DNA of 64,000 bases from an uncultured Bizionia sp. Lineage in GTDB: Bacteria; Bacteroidota; Bacteroidia; Flavobacteriales; Flavobacteriaceae. The DNA is taken from positions 1 to 64,000 of the forward strand of contig CANMCF010000010.1 in the NCBI GenBank assembly GCA_947496215.1, given 5' to 3'. Numbering within the stretch: the first letter of the stretch is position 1; every line of letters begins with the position of its first letter. Made by a program: the position numbers and the translations under genes. The notes under the pieces were generated by a model. That model searched no databases. It saw only the letters and a list, made by a program, of their open reading frames with translations, and had not been told where the DNA came from. Positions 24,743 through 33,579 of the stretch are shown piece by piece.

Positions 24743-24919
24743 AAATCTGCTCCCTCCTTACTTTGTAGAATTATTATTCGTTTACAAGCGACTACAAGTG
24801 TTTACAATCGAAATTAAACGCATACCTACCGAATAATGTTTGCGAGGTGTTGAATATTTGCAGTGTTGAATCGATGAAGGTTCAATGGCATTAACTGTTT
24901 AACACTAAAATTTAAAATT

Positions 24920-25252
24920 ATGAACACGCTTAGAAACAAAGTACAGTTGATTGGTAACTTGGGTAACGATCCGGAAATCATTAATTTGGAATCAGGGAAG
25001 ATGTTGGCAAAATTCTCCATAGCTACCAATGAAAGCTATAAGAATGCAAATGGAGAAAAAATAACAGATACCCAATGGCACAACATTGTCGCTTGGGGAA
25101 AAACTGCGGAAATCGTAGAGAAATATGTTGCAAAAGGCAAGGAGGTAGCCATAGAGGGAAAACTCACAACAAGGGCTTGGGAAGACAAGGATGGGATGAA
25201 ACGTTATGTTACCGAAGTGGTATGCAATGAATTGTTGATGCTCTCCAAATAA
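24920..25252 (+). CDS. ssb: Single-stranded DNA-binding protein, short form
   Basis: The 110 residues cover one OB-fold: MNTLRNKVQLIGNLGNDPEI, FSIATNESYKNANGEK, DTQWHNIVAWGKTAEIVEKY, GKEVAIEGKLTTRAWEDKDG. The protein stops right after the fold (ELLMLSK). It lacks the Gly/Gln-rich linker and the acidic DDDxPF-type tip by which replicative SSB recruits partners. It is therefore probably an accessory SSB rather than the housekeeping one. A strong terminator follows. Confidence 0.9.
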   Translation: MNTLRNKVQLIGNLGNDPEIINLESGKMLAKFSIATNESYKNANGEKITDTQWHNIVAWGKTAEIVEKYVAKGKEVAIEGKLTTRAWEDKDGMKRYVTEVVCNELLMLSK

Positions 25253-25275
25253 TCATAGTTGAACTTTTTTGAATG

Positions 25276-25308
25276 GCCTGCCAAGCTTATCTTGGCAGGC
25301 TATTTTTT
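25276..25308 (+). terminator. Rho-independent terminator after ssb
   Basis: GCCTGCCAAG-cttat-CTTGGCAGGC is a perfect 10-bp stem followed by TATTTTTT. The stop codon of the opposite-strand nuclease gene (25300-25302) lies inside it, so the two convergent genes share this sequence. Confidence 0.9.
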
Positions 25309-26262
25309 GCGTATAGTCATATACACAGGGAAATGATCGCTATAACCTCCCTTGTATCTTTTTCCAACATAGGTCCTGTAGGGGTTTCCCTTGTATTTGC
25401 CATCATAAAGCTTCAGGAAGTCCTCATCGAAGATGTTGGCTTTGAGAAAACGGAGTGTTTTGGATTTGCGTTCAAAGAAGTTATGGGTAATTATAATTTG
25501 GTCAAATAGATTCCATTTGTTTTTGTAGCTGGTAGTCCCTCTGTCTTGGGACAATAAAGTGTTCATAGGGTTGAACAAGCCTTGGTCACTTACCAATTGC
25601 TTGATGCTATTGCTGGCAGGATCATCATTGAAATCTCCCATTACCATAATTTTTGCATTGGGATTCTTGCTTTTTATCTCCGTAATGATTTCCGAAACCT
25701 TGTTAGAGGCTTTCATGCGTTTATGTTCGGTTTCGTTGTCTCCACTACGTCTGGATGGCCAATGGTTTACCAATACGTGAAGCTCCAAGCCTTCAAACAA
25801 ACCACTTACCAACAAGATGTCCCTCGTGTAGTCTATTTCTCCATCGTCATCGAATAGCTCCAATGAAAACGTTTCTGAGTGCGCAACTTTAAAGGTGTTA
25901 TCATCATATAACAACGCGACATCAATACCACGTTCGTCTGGGGAGTCGTAATGTACGAACCTATAATTAAAATCCTCCAAATGTTTGGAGTTTACCAGAT
26001 CGTTCAAGACATCGGCATTTTCAATTTCGGCCAGGCCAACTATTGCTGGATGCTTTTGGGTTTCCTTCTGGCCAATGTTGGAAATGACAAAGCCTATTTT
26101 GCGTAGTTTGTTCTTGTATCGTTTTACAGTCCAGCGTTTTTCGGCCGTGGGAAGGAAATCATCATCACGAGTAAATTCATCATCATAGACATCGAAAAGG
26201 TTTTCAATGTTATAAAAGGCAATGGTGTGTTTTTTTGCTTTGGATTTAAAAAAGTTCAGCAT
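25300..26262 (-). CDS. Endonuclease/exonuclease/phosphatase family protein
   Basis: The 320-residue EEP-fold hydrolase has the fold landmarks: IAFYNIENLFDVYDD (metal-binding Asn/Glu), IVGLAEIEN, RGIDVALLYD, VNHWPSRRSGD (catalytic His), VMGDFNDDP (Asp/Asn pair) and YSDHFPVYM at the end. There is no export signal. Relatives act on DNA, RNA or phospholipids; the substrate cannot be read here. It is transcribed away from hflX and ends inside the ssb terminator. Confidence 0.88.
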   Translation of the reverse strand: MLNFFKSKAKKHTIAFYNIENLFDVYDDEFTRDDDFLPTAEKRWTVKRYKNKLRKIGFVISNIGQKETQKHPAIVGLAEIENADVLNDLVNSKHLEDFNYRFVHYDSPDERGIDVALLYDDNTFKVAHSETFSLELFDDDGEIDYTRDILLVSGLFEGLELHVLVNHWPSRRSGDNETEHKRMKASNKVSEIITEIKSKNPNAKIMVMGDFNDDPASNSIKQLVSDQGLFNPMNTLLSQDRGTTSYKNKWNLFDQIIITHNFFERKSKTLRFLKANIFDEDFLKLYDGKYKGNPYRTYVGKRYKGGYSDHFPVYMTIRKK

Positions 26263-26319
26263 GAAACGAATCGAATTAGATAGGCTAAAAATAGGAAAAT
26301 TTATCTGCTTTCAATTGTG

Positions 26320-26327
26320 TAACTTTG
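26320..26327 (+). promoter_or_regulatory. Possible -7 element for hflX
   Basis: TAACTTTG fits the Bacteroidota -7 pattern TAnnTTTG, 17 bases before the hflX ATG. No good TTG is visible at the expected distance upstream, so the match is partial. Confidence 0.4.
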
Positions 26328-26343
26328 TGCTTTAAATATATTT

Positions 26344-27570
26344 ATGTTAGAAAAGAAAGATATAGCTTTAGAAAGAGCAGTATTAATAGGAGTAATTACA
26401 AAAGATCAAGATGAAGTGAAGTCCAAGGAGTATTTGGATGAGCTTGAATTTTTGACTTTTACAGCTGGTGGGGAAGTTTTAAAACGCTTTACCCAGAAGA
26501 TGGAAATGCCAAATCCTAAAACCTACATAGGAACAGGTAGAATGGAGGATGTCCGTAAATTCATTGAGGAGAATGATGTGGGTACGGCAATTTTTGATGA
26601 TGAATTGTCGGCATCGCAAGAACGAAACATAAGTAAAATACTGGAATGCAAGGTGCTGGATAGAACCAATTTGATTTTGGATATCTTTGCGCAACGCGCT
26701 CAAACAAGCTATGCAAGGACTCAAGTAGAACTGGCACAATGTCAATATTTGTTACCTAGGTTAAGAGGGATGTGGACACACCTTGAACGCCAAAAAGGAG
26801 GAATAGGAATGCGTGGACCAGGTGAAACCGAGATAGAAACCGATAGACGTATTGTTCGTGATCGCATAGCCTTGTTAAAGAATAAGATAAAGACGATTGA
26901 CAAACAAATGTCTGTACAGCGAGGCAATCGTGGTAAGATGGTGCGTGTTGCTCTCGTAGGGTATACCAATGTCGGGAAATCCACATTGATGAATACCGTA
27001 AGCAAGAGTGAGGTGTTTGCCGAGAACAAGTTGTTTGCGACATTGGATACCACGGTTAGAAAGGTGGTCATTCAAAATTTGCCATTCTTGTTGTCGGACA
27101 CTGTTGGGTTTATTCGTAAGTTGCCCACGCAATTGGTCGATTCTTTCAAAAGTACCTTGGATGAGGTGCGTGAGGCCGATCTATTGCTTCATGTCGTAGA
27201 CATTGCACACCCCAACTTCGAAGATCATATTGCCTCTGTAAATAAGATATTGGGTGAAATAGATAGTAGTGACAAGCCCACGATCATGGTTTTCAACAAG
27301 ATCGATGCCTACAAGGCAGAACCCTTTGACGAGACAGATCTTGTAGCCGAACGTACCAAGGCACATTATAGTTTGGAAGAGTGGAGAAAGACTTGGATGA
27401 ACAAAATAGGAGACAATGCATTGTTCATATCAGCCCTCAACAAAAGAAATCTGGAAGATTTTAAAAAGCGGGTTTACGATGAAGTTCGTGACATACACGT
27501 TACACGTTTTCCTTACAATCACTTTCTATATCCAGATTATAACTATGAGGAAATGGGGAAAGAAGAATAG
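26344..27570 (+). CDS. hflX: GTPase HflX
   Basis: The 408-residue ribosome-associated GTPase splits stalled 70S ribosomes under stress. It has the N-terminal HflX domain (about 1-195, with a GTGRMEDVRKFIEE segment and RGMWTHLERQKGG, RGPGETEIETDRR). The G domain begins VGYTNVGKSTL (205-215), then DTTVRK (G2), DTVGFIRKLP (G3), NKID (G4) and SALN (G5). The length is usual for the family. It is transcribed alone and converges with the ABC transporter genes. Confidence 0.96.
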   Translation: MLEKKDIALERAVLIGVITKDQDEVKSKEYLDELEFLTFTAGGEVLKRFTQKMEMPNPKTYIGTGRMEDVRKFIEENDVGTAIFDDELSASQERNISKILECKVLDRTNLILDIFAQRAQTSYARTQVELAQCQYLLPRLRGMWTHLERQKGGIGMRGPGETEIETDRRIVRDRIALLKNKIKTIDKQMSVQRGNRGKMVRVALVGYTNVGKSTLMNTVSKSEVFAENKLFATLDTTVRKVVIQNLPFLLSDTVGFIRKLPTQLVDSFKSTLDEVREADLLLHVVDIAHPNFEDHIASVNKILGEIDSSDKPTIMVFNKIDAYKAEPFDETDLVAERTKAHYSLEEWRKTWMNKIGDNALFISALNKRNLEDFKKRVYDEVRDIHVTRFPYNHFLYPDYNYEEMGKEE

Positions 27571-27579
27571 TCAGGTTTT

Positions 27580-28260
27580 TTAATCAAGCATCAACTTGTC
27601 TATTTTGGTGCCGATGGAAAATGTTTTCATTTCGGTTTCAAGGGTTTTAAAATCGTCTATAAAGACTTTTTTCGTCATCGTTCCCTTTTGTAGCAAATGT
27701 ATTTCATCACAGGTTTCAGCCAAAGTCGAAAAGATGTGGGATGAAATGATTACTGTTTTTTCCAATGCTTTCAGCTTTTTTATTATTTCCGTAATAATGA
27801 TGTTGCTTTGTATGTCCACACCATTAAATGGCTCATCAAGAATGAAGCAATCGTTGTCTTGAAGGAGTATGGCCGTTAACGCCAACTTTTTTTTCATCCC
27901 AGTGGAATAGTTGGAAGCGTATTGACCTAATGGCAAATCGAAAACATTTCTTCCTTCAATGTCTTCTATGGCCTTGTTTCTAGCATTCATTAACAATTGA
28001 ATATATTCCTTACCAGTCAATTTTTCAAAAAAGTAAGGTTCGGTCAACAACAGTCCCAAGCGTTCTTTCAATGGACCATGTTGTGAAATTATATTTCCAT
28101 CATACTTTTCCAAACCAGCCATACAACGAAACAATGTCGTTTTTCCAGCTCCGTTTTCACCAACGATACCATAGACTTTACCTTTTTCAAAAGACAGATC
28201 GATGGATTTGAGGACTTGCTTTTTTCCATAAGACATTGAGAGATTTTCAATTTGTATCAT
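27580..28260 (-). CDS. ABC transporter ATP-binding protein
   Basis: The 226-residue ATPase has Walker A GENGAGKTTLF (34-44), a Q-loop region LLLTEPYFF, the signature YSTGMKKKLAL, Walker B CFILDEPFNGVD and the switch IISSH. It looks like the exporter type with separate permease (CcmA/NatA-like). Its ATG overlaps the stop of the membrane protein gene by four bases, so the two form one transporter. The substrate is unknown. Confidence 0.93.
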   Translation of the reverse strand: MIQIENLSMSYGKKQVLKSIDLSFEKGKVYGIVGENGAGKTTLFRCMAGLEKYDGNIISQHGPLKERLGLLLTEPYFFEKLTGKEYIQLLMNARNKAIEDIEGRNVFDLPLGQYASNYSTGMKKKLALTAILLQDNDCFILDEPFNGVDIQSNIIITEIIKKLKALEKTVIISSHIFSTLAETCDEIHLLQKGTMTKKVFIDDFKTLETEMKTFSIGTKIDKLMLD

Positions 28261-29174
28261 TTTAAAATGGAGTTGAGGTTTTTTGTGGATTGAAAATAAA
28301 AATATGGAAGAATTGCCACTAATATTGGAGGAAAGACAAAGCTTAATGCAATCAATATTCCCTGAGGTAGATGCATGGCATTTGGATATGAGGAATATTT
28401 GGCCAATATCACTGCAATTAAATAAATTTGACCAAGCAAGAAAAAGAGTGCCAACAAGAGAAAATGGTCATAAAAGTAGAAAGACAATGGTATCACGATT
28501 GGAATTGACAAAAGTGAAACATTGTAAATCCCTGTTTTTATTTTTCTACTCAAAAAAGCTTGAGCAGTAAGGTTGTAGTTCCAAATGTAATATTCATTTT
28601 CCAGTTTGGAGTAATAGGATATGGAGACTAAAAAGACAAGTAGCATAGATGCAATTCCTAAATTGAAATTAGCCACATATATGGCTATTGCCATAAGGAC
28701 ATAGGCTATGGGGAAAATGAAATAAGTCTTTCTAAAACCTACAGCAAACTCAAAAGGTCTTTTGTGAAAAGGAGTGGGAATGGTATGATTGAAGCCGATG
28801 TTGAAATTTACGAAAGTCAAGGCAATTGCAATGATCACATTAACCATCACGGGGATGAATTCTTGCTTGTAAATCAAGAATCCAATGAAAGGCAATGACA
28901 AGGTGATGTTTTCCAACATTCTCAACTTAAGGTAGTCTTTGTTGTTGAAGGATGATTTTAAAAAGGTGTTACGTTTGCGATCACTTAACTTTAAAGAGAG
29001 CCCCATCGCGATTGTAGTGTAAATATAGGTTGCAAATTCAATCTTTGAAAAAAGGTGATTGGATAGTACGACGAATGCAATTGGGAATAAAAAGTATGCA
29101 ATCATGGGAGGGAGCCCAAAATCTGCCAGCCGCCTATTCAACATTTTAAATTGTAGCAGGAAATAGAATGTCAT
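28257..29174 (-). CDS. ABC transporter membrane subunit (predicted)
   Basis: The 305-residue polytopic protein has about eight hydrophobic segments and no soluble domain. No permease family signature is clear to me. The call rests on its translational coupling (ATGA) to the ATP-binding protein gene. It starts MTFYFLLQFKMLNRRLADFG and ends near FPPILVAILPYFYF. In relatives with this pairing it acts as an export-type permease; the cargo is unknown. Confidence 0.7.
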   Translation of the reverse strand: MTFYFLLQFKMLNRRLADFGLPPMIAYFLFPIAFVVLSNHLFSKIEFATYIYTTIAMGLSLKLSDRKRNTFLKSSFNNKDYLKLRMLENITLSLPFIGFLIYKQEFIPVMVNVIIAIALTFVNFNIGFNHTIPTPFHKRPFEFAVGFRKTYFIFPIAYVLMAIAIYVANFNLGIASMLLVFLVSISYYSKLENEYYIWNYNLTAQAFLSRKIKTGIYNVSLLSIPIVIPLSFYFYDHFLLLALFFLLGQIYLIAVILAKYSSYPNAMHLPQGILIALSFVFPPILVAILPYFYFQSTKNLNSILK

Positions 29175-29249
29175 TGACTATGTTTATGTCACAATGATAA
29201 TGATAAAAGAATATATTGAGATTATAATTAACAAGCTATTATGACTGGA

Positions 29250-29750
29250 TTACCTTAGAGGAAACCCTTTTGCTGCCCACCATGGGTGAATTTCTACCTT
29301 TAATCTACCTGCCTTTACCGATGGGTCGGAATTGGCTAGGCTATCTGCCATTTTCTGTGTAGGTACGTTGTATATTGTGATGCCCCTAATGTCTCCATTG
29401 TCCCCAAAAGGGCCTGAAATGTCTGCGTATCCCAATTGGTACATTTTACCCAAGTGAGCAAGATGTCCGTTTTGAAGACGTGTTGCTTCTTCCTTGCTTT
29501 GAGTGCGATTGTCCCCTCGCTTTAAAAATGCGATGAAGTATTGTTGCATAAGTACGGTGTCCTTTGTTTTTTCATCGACATAATCGAATGTTTTGTATCC
29601 TTTGGCTTTTAGTTCCTCTCCCAATTGCTTGGCAGTTTGCTTTGCTTCGATTGGTTTTTTCGTTTCAATGACTTTTTCAGTTTCCGTCTTACATGCAGAA
29701 AGCATCAGGGTGCTTAAAGAAGCTACTATGAATTGTTTTTTCAATCCCAT
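29250..29750 (-). CDS. YciI-like lipoprotein
   Basis: The 166 residues have a lipoprotein signal (STLMLSAC, Cys about 20), a Lys/Glu-rich linker, and a C-terminal YCII-related domain (about 68-160: QYFIAFLKRGDNRTQSKEEA, HLAHLGKMYQLGYADISGPF, VEIHPWW). YciI-like proteins are small alpha/beta-barrel dimers with a conserved His-Asp pair; most have no known reaction. An exported, lipid-anchored member is unusual. It overlaps the CYTH gene by 10 bases and is probably in the same operon. Confidence 0.75.
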   Translation of the reverse strand: MGLKKQFIVASLSTLMLSACKTETEKVIETKKPIEAKQTAKQLGEELKAKGYKTFDYVDEKTKDTVLMQQYFIAFLKRGDNRTQSKEEATRLQNGHLAHLGKMYQLGYADISGPFGDNGDIRGITIYNVPTQKMADSLANSDPSVKAGRLKVEIHPWWAAKGFPLR

Positions 29751-30211
29751 GATTTAAAAGGTTTTTTACTCAATTGCGAGTTGTAATATTTATTGTCTCC
29801 TGTTACTTCTTCACCAAGCCAATGTGGTTTTTCATAGGCCTCGGTTTCGGTATTTAGTTCTACTTCAGCAACTATCAACCCTTCATTGTCTCCAAAGAAC
29901 TCATCCACTTCAAAAATATGATCGCCTACTTTTACTTCATATCGTATTTTTTCGATCACACCTTTTTTACAAAGGCTTAAAAGAGATACGGCTTCAGATT
30001 TGTTGATTTCTTTCTCCCATTCAAAACGAGATAATCCATTGTTTGTGGACGCTCCTTTTATTGTTAAAAAACCCAAGTCTCCTTTTAGCCTTACACGAAC
30101 TGTTCTTTTTTTGTCGGTGCTTAAAAAGCCCTGTGTTATTTGAGTCCTTTTAAAGGCTTCGTCCTTAAAGGCCAAGGATTTTACTAGGAATTTACGCTCT
30201 ATTTCTATCAT
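29741..30211 (-). CDS. CYTH domain protein
   Basis: I prefer the second ATG (30211), which gives MIEIERKFLV; the first adds Met-Asn. The roughly 156-residue protein carries the ExExK signature (EIERK, 3-7) and the tunnel strands TVRVRLKGDLGFLTIKG, RFEWEKEI, EVDEFFGDNEGLIVAEVEL. CYTH enzymes bind a divalent metal and hydrolyse triphosphates (inorganic triphosphate or thiamine triphosphate) or, in some bacteria, make cAMP. Phosphohydrolase activity is the more likely for this short form. It overlaps the YciI-like gene. Confidence 0.88.
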   Translation of the reverse strand: MIEIERKFLVKSLAFKDEAFKRTQITQGFLSTDKKRTVRVRLKGDLGFLTIKGASTNNGLSRFEWEKEINKSEAVSLLSLCKKGVIEKIRYEVKVGDHIFEVDEFFGDNEGLIVAEVELNTETEAYEKPHWLGEEVTGDNKYYNSQLSKKPFKSWD

Positions 30212-30511
30212 ATTCATTTTCCTTAAAATGCTCCAAAGGTATTATTTTGTACGACATATAAAAGTCTAGTGGCTCCTGTTCGATTATTTCCATTATTTGA
30301 GGGGCGTATCGAAAACAATGCTTCTCAACAATTTTTTTATTCTGGTTGTCAACGTTAAAAACAACAGGTGTTTATATGAACATCATAAATTTACGTTATG
30401 TAAAGCGATTTACCAATAAGTAAATAAATAATCAGTGAATGAAATAATTTAACATTTTACTGTTTTTATCCCTATGGGATAGTTTTAAATTCGCTTGCAC
30501 AAAGAAACATC

Positions 30512-31780
30512 ATGAAAAAAACATACTCTATTTTAATTCTTTTTTTATTGGCAAATGTGGTTTTTGCACAAACACCGGAGTTGCTTAATTACCAAGCTGT
30601 CATCAGGAATGTTTCTGGTGAATTGTTGCAAAATGAAACCATAGGTTTCAAGATTGGGATCCTCAAGGGGTCACCAACTGGAGCAGTCGTATATTCAGAA
30701 ACACATACCGTTTCAACTGATGACAACGGTTTGGTAGTGTTTAAAATTGGAGAAGGGACCACTACAGATGATATCTCCACGATAGATTGGAGTGATGGAA
30801 CGTATCATTTAAAGACAGAAACAGATCTTTCAGGAGGAACAAACTATACGGTTTTAGGGACGAGTCAGCTATCAAGCGTCCCTTATGCCTTACACGCTAA
30901 GAGCGCCAGTTCCATAAATGGTGAAGAGGCATTGGAAGGAATTCCCATTTCAATAGATCAAATAGATAAAAACACGAGTTTTGCCTTTTCAGAAGTCACA
31001 ACGGTGTATGATCCAGATACGGGAAATGCAACATCGAACCCGGTAATAGTACATGCTTATAGTGGAGAAACCGGAATCTGGTCTTCCATCACCACGACCT
31101 TTGATTCCATCAATGAGATTATGGCATCCAATGGCAATTTTGTTTTTTCAGAGGTTACTACGGTTTATGATCCAGACACGGGAAGTGCAACATCGAATCC
31201 GGTAATAGTACATGCCTATAGTGGGGAAACTGGAACATGGTCTTCCATCACCACGACTTATGATTCCATCAATGAGATTATGGCATCCAATGGCAATTTC
31301 ATCTTTTCGGAGGTTACTACGGTTTATGATCCAGATACAGGAAGTGCGACATCCAATCCTGTAATAGTGCATTCGTTTAGTAAAAAGATGGGGCAATGGT
31401 CCTCAGTGACCACAAATTACGACTCAATAAATGCAATTGGCATTTCCAATGAAAATTTTATTTTTTCGGAGGTTACCACGGTATATGATCCTGATACTGG
31501 AAACGCGACATTGAATCCAGTGATAGTGCACGCTTATAGTGGGGAAACTGGAATATGGTCTTCCATAACGACTACTTACAACTCCATCAATGGTATTTCA
31601 GGATCCAATGGCAATTTTATTTTTTCGGAGGTTACCACGGTTTATGATCCAGATACAGGAAATGCGACATCCAATCCTGTCATAGTACATACCTTCAATG
31701 GTAAAAATGGAGTGTGGTCATCTGTAACTTCAACATTCAATTCGATCAATAACTTGATCATATCAGAATCCAACAATTAA
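30512..31780 (+). CDS. Secreted protein with five 53-residue tandem repeats
   Basis: The 422 residues have a signal peptide (to about VFAQ, 20), an N-terminal domain ending in VPYALHAKSAS as in many Bacteroidota surface proteins, and then five near-identical 53-residue units from residue 159 to the end. Each begins FSEVTTVYDPDTG and contains NPVIVHAYSGETG and WSSITTTFDSIN. Units 1 and 2 are the most alike. Each may form a beta-sandwich or propeller-like blade. There is no sorting domain at the C-terminus, so the export route past the periplasm is unclear. Function unknown. Confidence 0.8.
   Translation: MKKTYSILILFLLANVVFAQTPELLNYQAVIRNVSGELLQNETIGFKIGILKGSPTGAVVYSETHTVSTDDNGLVVFKIGEGTTTDDISTIDWSDGTYHLKTETDLSGGTNYTVLGTSQLSSVPYALHAKSASSINGEEALEGIPISIDQIDKNTSFAFSEVTTVYDPDTGNATSNPVIVHAYSGETGIWSSITTTFDSINEIMASNGNFVFSEVTTVYDPDTGSATSNPVIVHAYSGETGTWSSITTTYDSINEIMASNGNFIFSEVTTVYDPDTGSATSNPVIVHSFSKKMGQWSSVTTNYDSINAIGISNENFIFSEVTTVYDPDTGNATLNPVIVHAYSGETGIWSSITTTYNSINGISGSNGNFIFSEVTTVYDPDTGNATSNPVIVHTFNGKNGVWSSVTSTFNSINNLIISESNN
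30986..31777 (+). repeat. Intragenic tandem repeat, five copies of 159 bp
   Basis: Four full 159-bp units and a last one of 156 bp, in frame. Differences are clustered in the middle of each unit (after NPVIVH) and at the junction, while the first 39 bases are nearly constant. This indicates recent duplication with local divergence or selection. Confidence 0.9.
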
Positions 31781-31879
31781 TTATTTCAAAGCGATGTTAG
31801 GTAGGGACACATTGAAAAATGAGGTTCATCATTAATTTACTCAAGCTTGATTGTTAGGAGTATTGCCTCAGATATTCTA

Positions 31880-31908
31880 TTGCTTTTCGCTTTAATGTCA
31901 TAAATTTA
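31880..31908 (+). promoter_or_regulatory. Likely promoter of dinB
   Basis: TTG (31880-31882), 18 bases, TAAATTTA (31901-31908; seven of eight positions of TTG-N18-TAnnTTTG). The ATG follows five bases after the -7 box, so the message would be nearly leaderless. Confidence 0.45.
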
Positions 31909-31912
31909 CAGC

Positions 31913-33013
31913 ATGCCAAGTGATTCGCCAATAAGAAAGATTATTCATGTGGACATGGATGCATTTTATGCCTCTGTGGAACAAATGGACAATCCAGAAC
32001 TCAAGGGTAAACCATTGGCTGTAGGTGGAGAAGGAACACGAGGTGTAGTGAGTGCTGCCAGTTATGAAGCTCGCAAGTTCGGAGTGCGAAGTGCAATGAG
32101 TGGTGTAAAGGCAAGACGTCTTTGCCCAGAGCTACTTTTTGTACGTCCGCGTTTCGAACGTTACAATGAGATTTCCAAAAGAGTAAGAGCTATTTTTTAT
32201 GATTACACGGATTTGGTAGAGCCACTTTCCTTGGATGAAGCCTATTTGGACGTTACCGAAAACAAAAAGGGAAACCCAAGTGCCTCCATGTTGGCCGAAG
32301 AGATTAGAATGCGTATTTTCAACGAGGTGGGCTTGACGGCTTCTGCTGGCATTTCCGTAAATAAGTTCATTGCAAAGGTGGCCAGCGATTACAATAAGCC
32401 CAATGGACAAAAAACAGTGAACCCTGAAGAAATATTGGATTTCTTGGAGGCTTTGGACATTAGAAAGTTTTATGGCATAGGTAAGGTCACCGCAGAGAAA
32501 ATGTATCAAAAGGGCATTTTTACGGGGACAGATTTAAAATCCAAGACCTTGGAGTTTTTGGAAGCCAATTTTGGGAAATCCGGTAAGTATTACTATCATG
32601 TGGTTAGAGGGATCCACAATAGTGAGGTAAAGCCCAATAGAATTAGAAAATCGTTGGCTGCAGAACGAACCTTCAATGAAAACTTGTCATCGGAAGTATT
32701 CATGTTGGAAAAATTAGATCATATTGCCGGTGAAGTTTCCAAGCGTTTGAAACGAAGCAAGGTAGCCGGTAAAACCGTAACCCTAAAGATAAAATATAGT
32801 GATTTCACCTTGCAAACCAGAAGCAAGACAGTCCCTTATTTCATTAGTGACAAGGACGTGATTATGGAAACCACCAAAGAGTTGCTTTACCAAGAGAAAT
32901 TAAGCAATTCGGTACGTTTGTTGGGAATATCACTGTCTAACTTGAATACGGAAAAAAAGACCAAGAAAATAGATCAAAAAGTGGTTAGCGTTCAATTGAA
33001 GTTTGAATTTTAA
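31913..33013 (+). CDS. dinB: DNA polymerase IV (Y family)
   Basis: The 366-residue translesion polymerase has catalytic acids D14 and D16 in HVDMDAFYASVEQ and the SLDEAYLDVT motif with the third acidic pair. It also has ASYEARKFGVRSAMSG, a helix-hairpin-helix region (LDIRKFYGIGKVTAEKMY) and a little-finger domain (about 235-340). It copies past damaged bases with low fidelity. The C-terminus ends ...VSVQLKFEF without an obvious beta-clamp box. The gene stands alone. Confidence 0.96.
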   Translation: MPSDSPIRKIIHVDMDAFYASVEQMDNPELKGKPLAVGGEGTRGVVSAASYEARKFGVRSAMSGVKARRLCPELLFVRPRFERYNEISKRVRAIFYDYTDLVEPLSLDEAYLDVTENKKGNPSASMLAEEIRMRIFNEVGLTASAGISVNKFIAKVASDYNKPNGQKTVNPEEILDFLEALDIRKFYGIGKVTAEKMYQKGIFTGTDLKSKTLEFLEANFGKSGKYYYHVVRGIHNSEVKPNRIRKSLAAERTFNENLSSEVFMLEKLDHIAGEVSKRLKRSKVAGKTVTLKIKYSDFTLQTRSKTVPYFISDKDVIMETTKELLYQEKLSNSVRLLGISLSNLNTEKKTKKIDQKVVSVQLKFEF

Positions 33014-33047
33014 ATCCAAATGGAGAAACAAAACTGAGTATTTTATC

Positions 33048-33332
33048 TCAAGATACCCGTAAGATGCGCTCTAAAGGAATAACTGTGGATTTCTTCAATA
33101 TCACGGATTTGTCGGTCAATCCCCAAATGGTCGTTTCTACTTTTTTGAATCCATTGCTATCCATAAAGAAGATTCCTACCTTTTGATGCTCTAAATTGCC
33201 CAATACCAAAGCTCTCTTCAGTGTTCGGTTTCTTTCGTGTCTCTCGGTTTTGGAGTTTAGGACTTCTTCTTTTGGGAATTGTAAAAATTTAATTTCCTCT
33301 TTCTCTATAATTTGCGCTCTAACATCATTCAT
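33048..33332 (-). CDS. Small conserved hypothetical protein, 94 residues
   Basis: I do not recognise a named domain. The soluble protein is rich in Lys and Glu at the start (IIEKEEIKFLQFPKEE), with a beta-rich second half (VGIFFMDSNGFKKVETTIWG, LTDKSVILKKSTVIPLERIL). The last part resembles a small five-stranded barrel. Similar short proteins occur in Flavobacteriaceae without assigned function. It converges with dinB. Confidence 0.65.
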   Translation of the reverse strand: MNDVRAQIIEKEEIKFLQFPKEEVLNSKTERHERNRTLKRALVLGNLEHQKVGIFFMDSNGFKKVETTIWGLTDKSVILKKSTVIPLERILRVS

Positions 33333-33507
33333 AATTATAAGGGGTTTTTCGTTGTTCTTAAAATTCGGAAATTGCTTACTGCTGCAATCTCAATAAACAA
33401 CGATATTTTTATTTGAAATCGTATAAATTTAACGAAATAATTGAAATATTATAAATAATGAATGAAAAATGATTAAGAATGTTTTTGTTTTAGGTGTAAA
33501 AACAAGT

Positions 33508-33537
33508 AAAACCTGTTGCACATTGCCAACAGGTTTT
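33508..33537. terminator. Bidirectional Rho-independent terminator
   Basis: AAAACCTGTTG (33508-33518) and CAACAGGTTTT (33527-33537) pair perfectly over 11 bp. On the minus strand it follows the PKD/GEVED protein gene. Confidence 0.85.
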
Positions 33538-33579
33538 ATCAAGAATTGAACACAGAAGCCTTGATGGTGACTTTAACAA

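Noticed and set aside
26742-27132. Several long minus-strand open frames inside hflX
   Set aside because: They are antisense to a fully recognisable GTPase and have no domain of their own.
31148-31396. Minus-strand open frame across the tandem repeats
   Set aside because: It mirrors the coding repeats on the opposite strand, with Arg/Cys-rich nonsense composition.
30986-31777. Regular 159-bp repeats that might suggest a CRISPR or satellite array
   Set aside because: The units are in frame, contiguous without spacers, and encode a 53-residue protein repeat.
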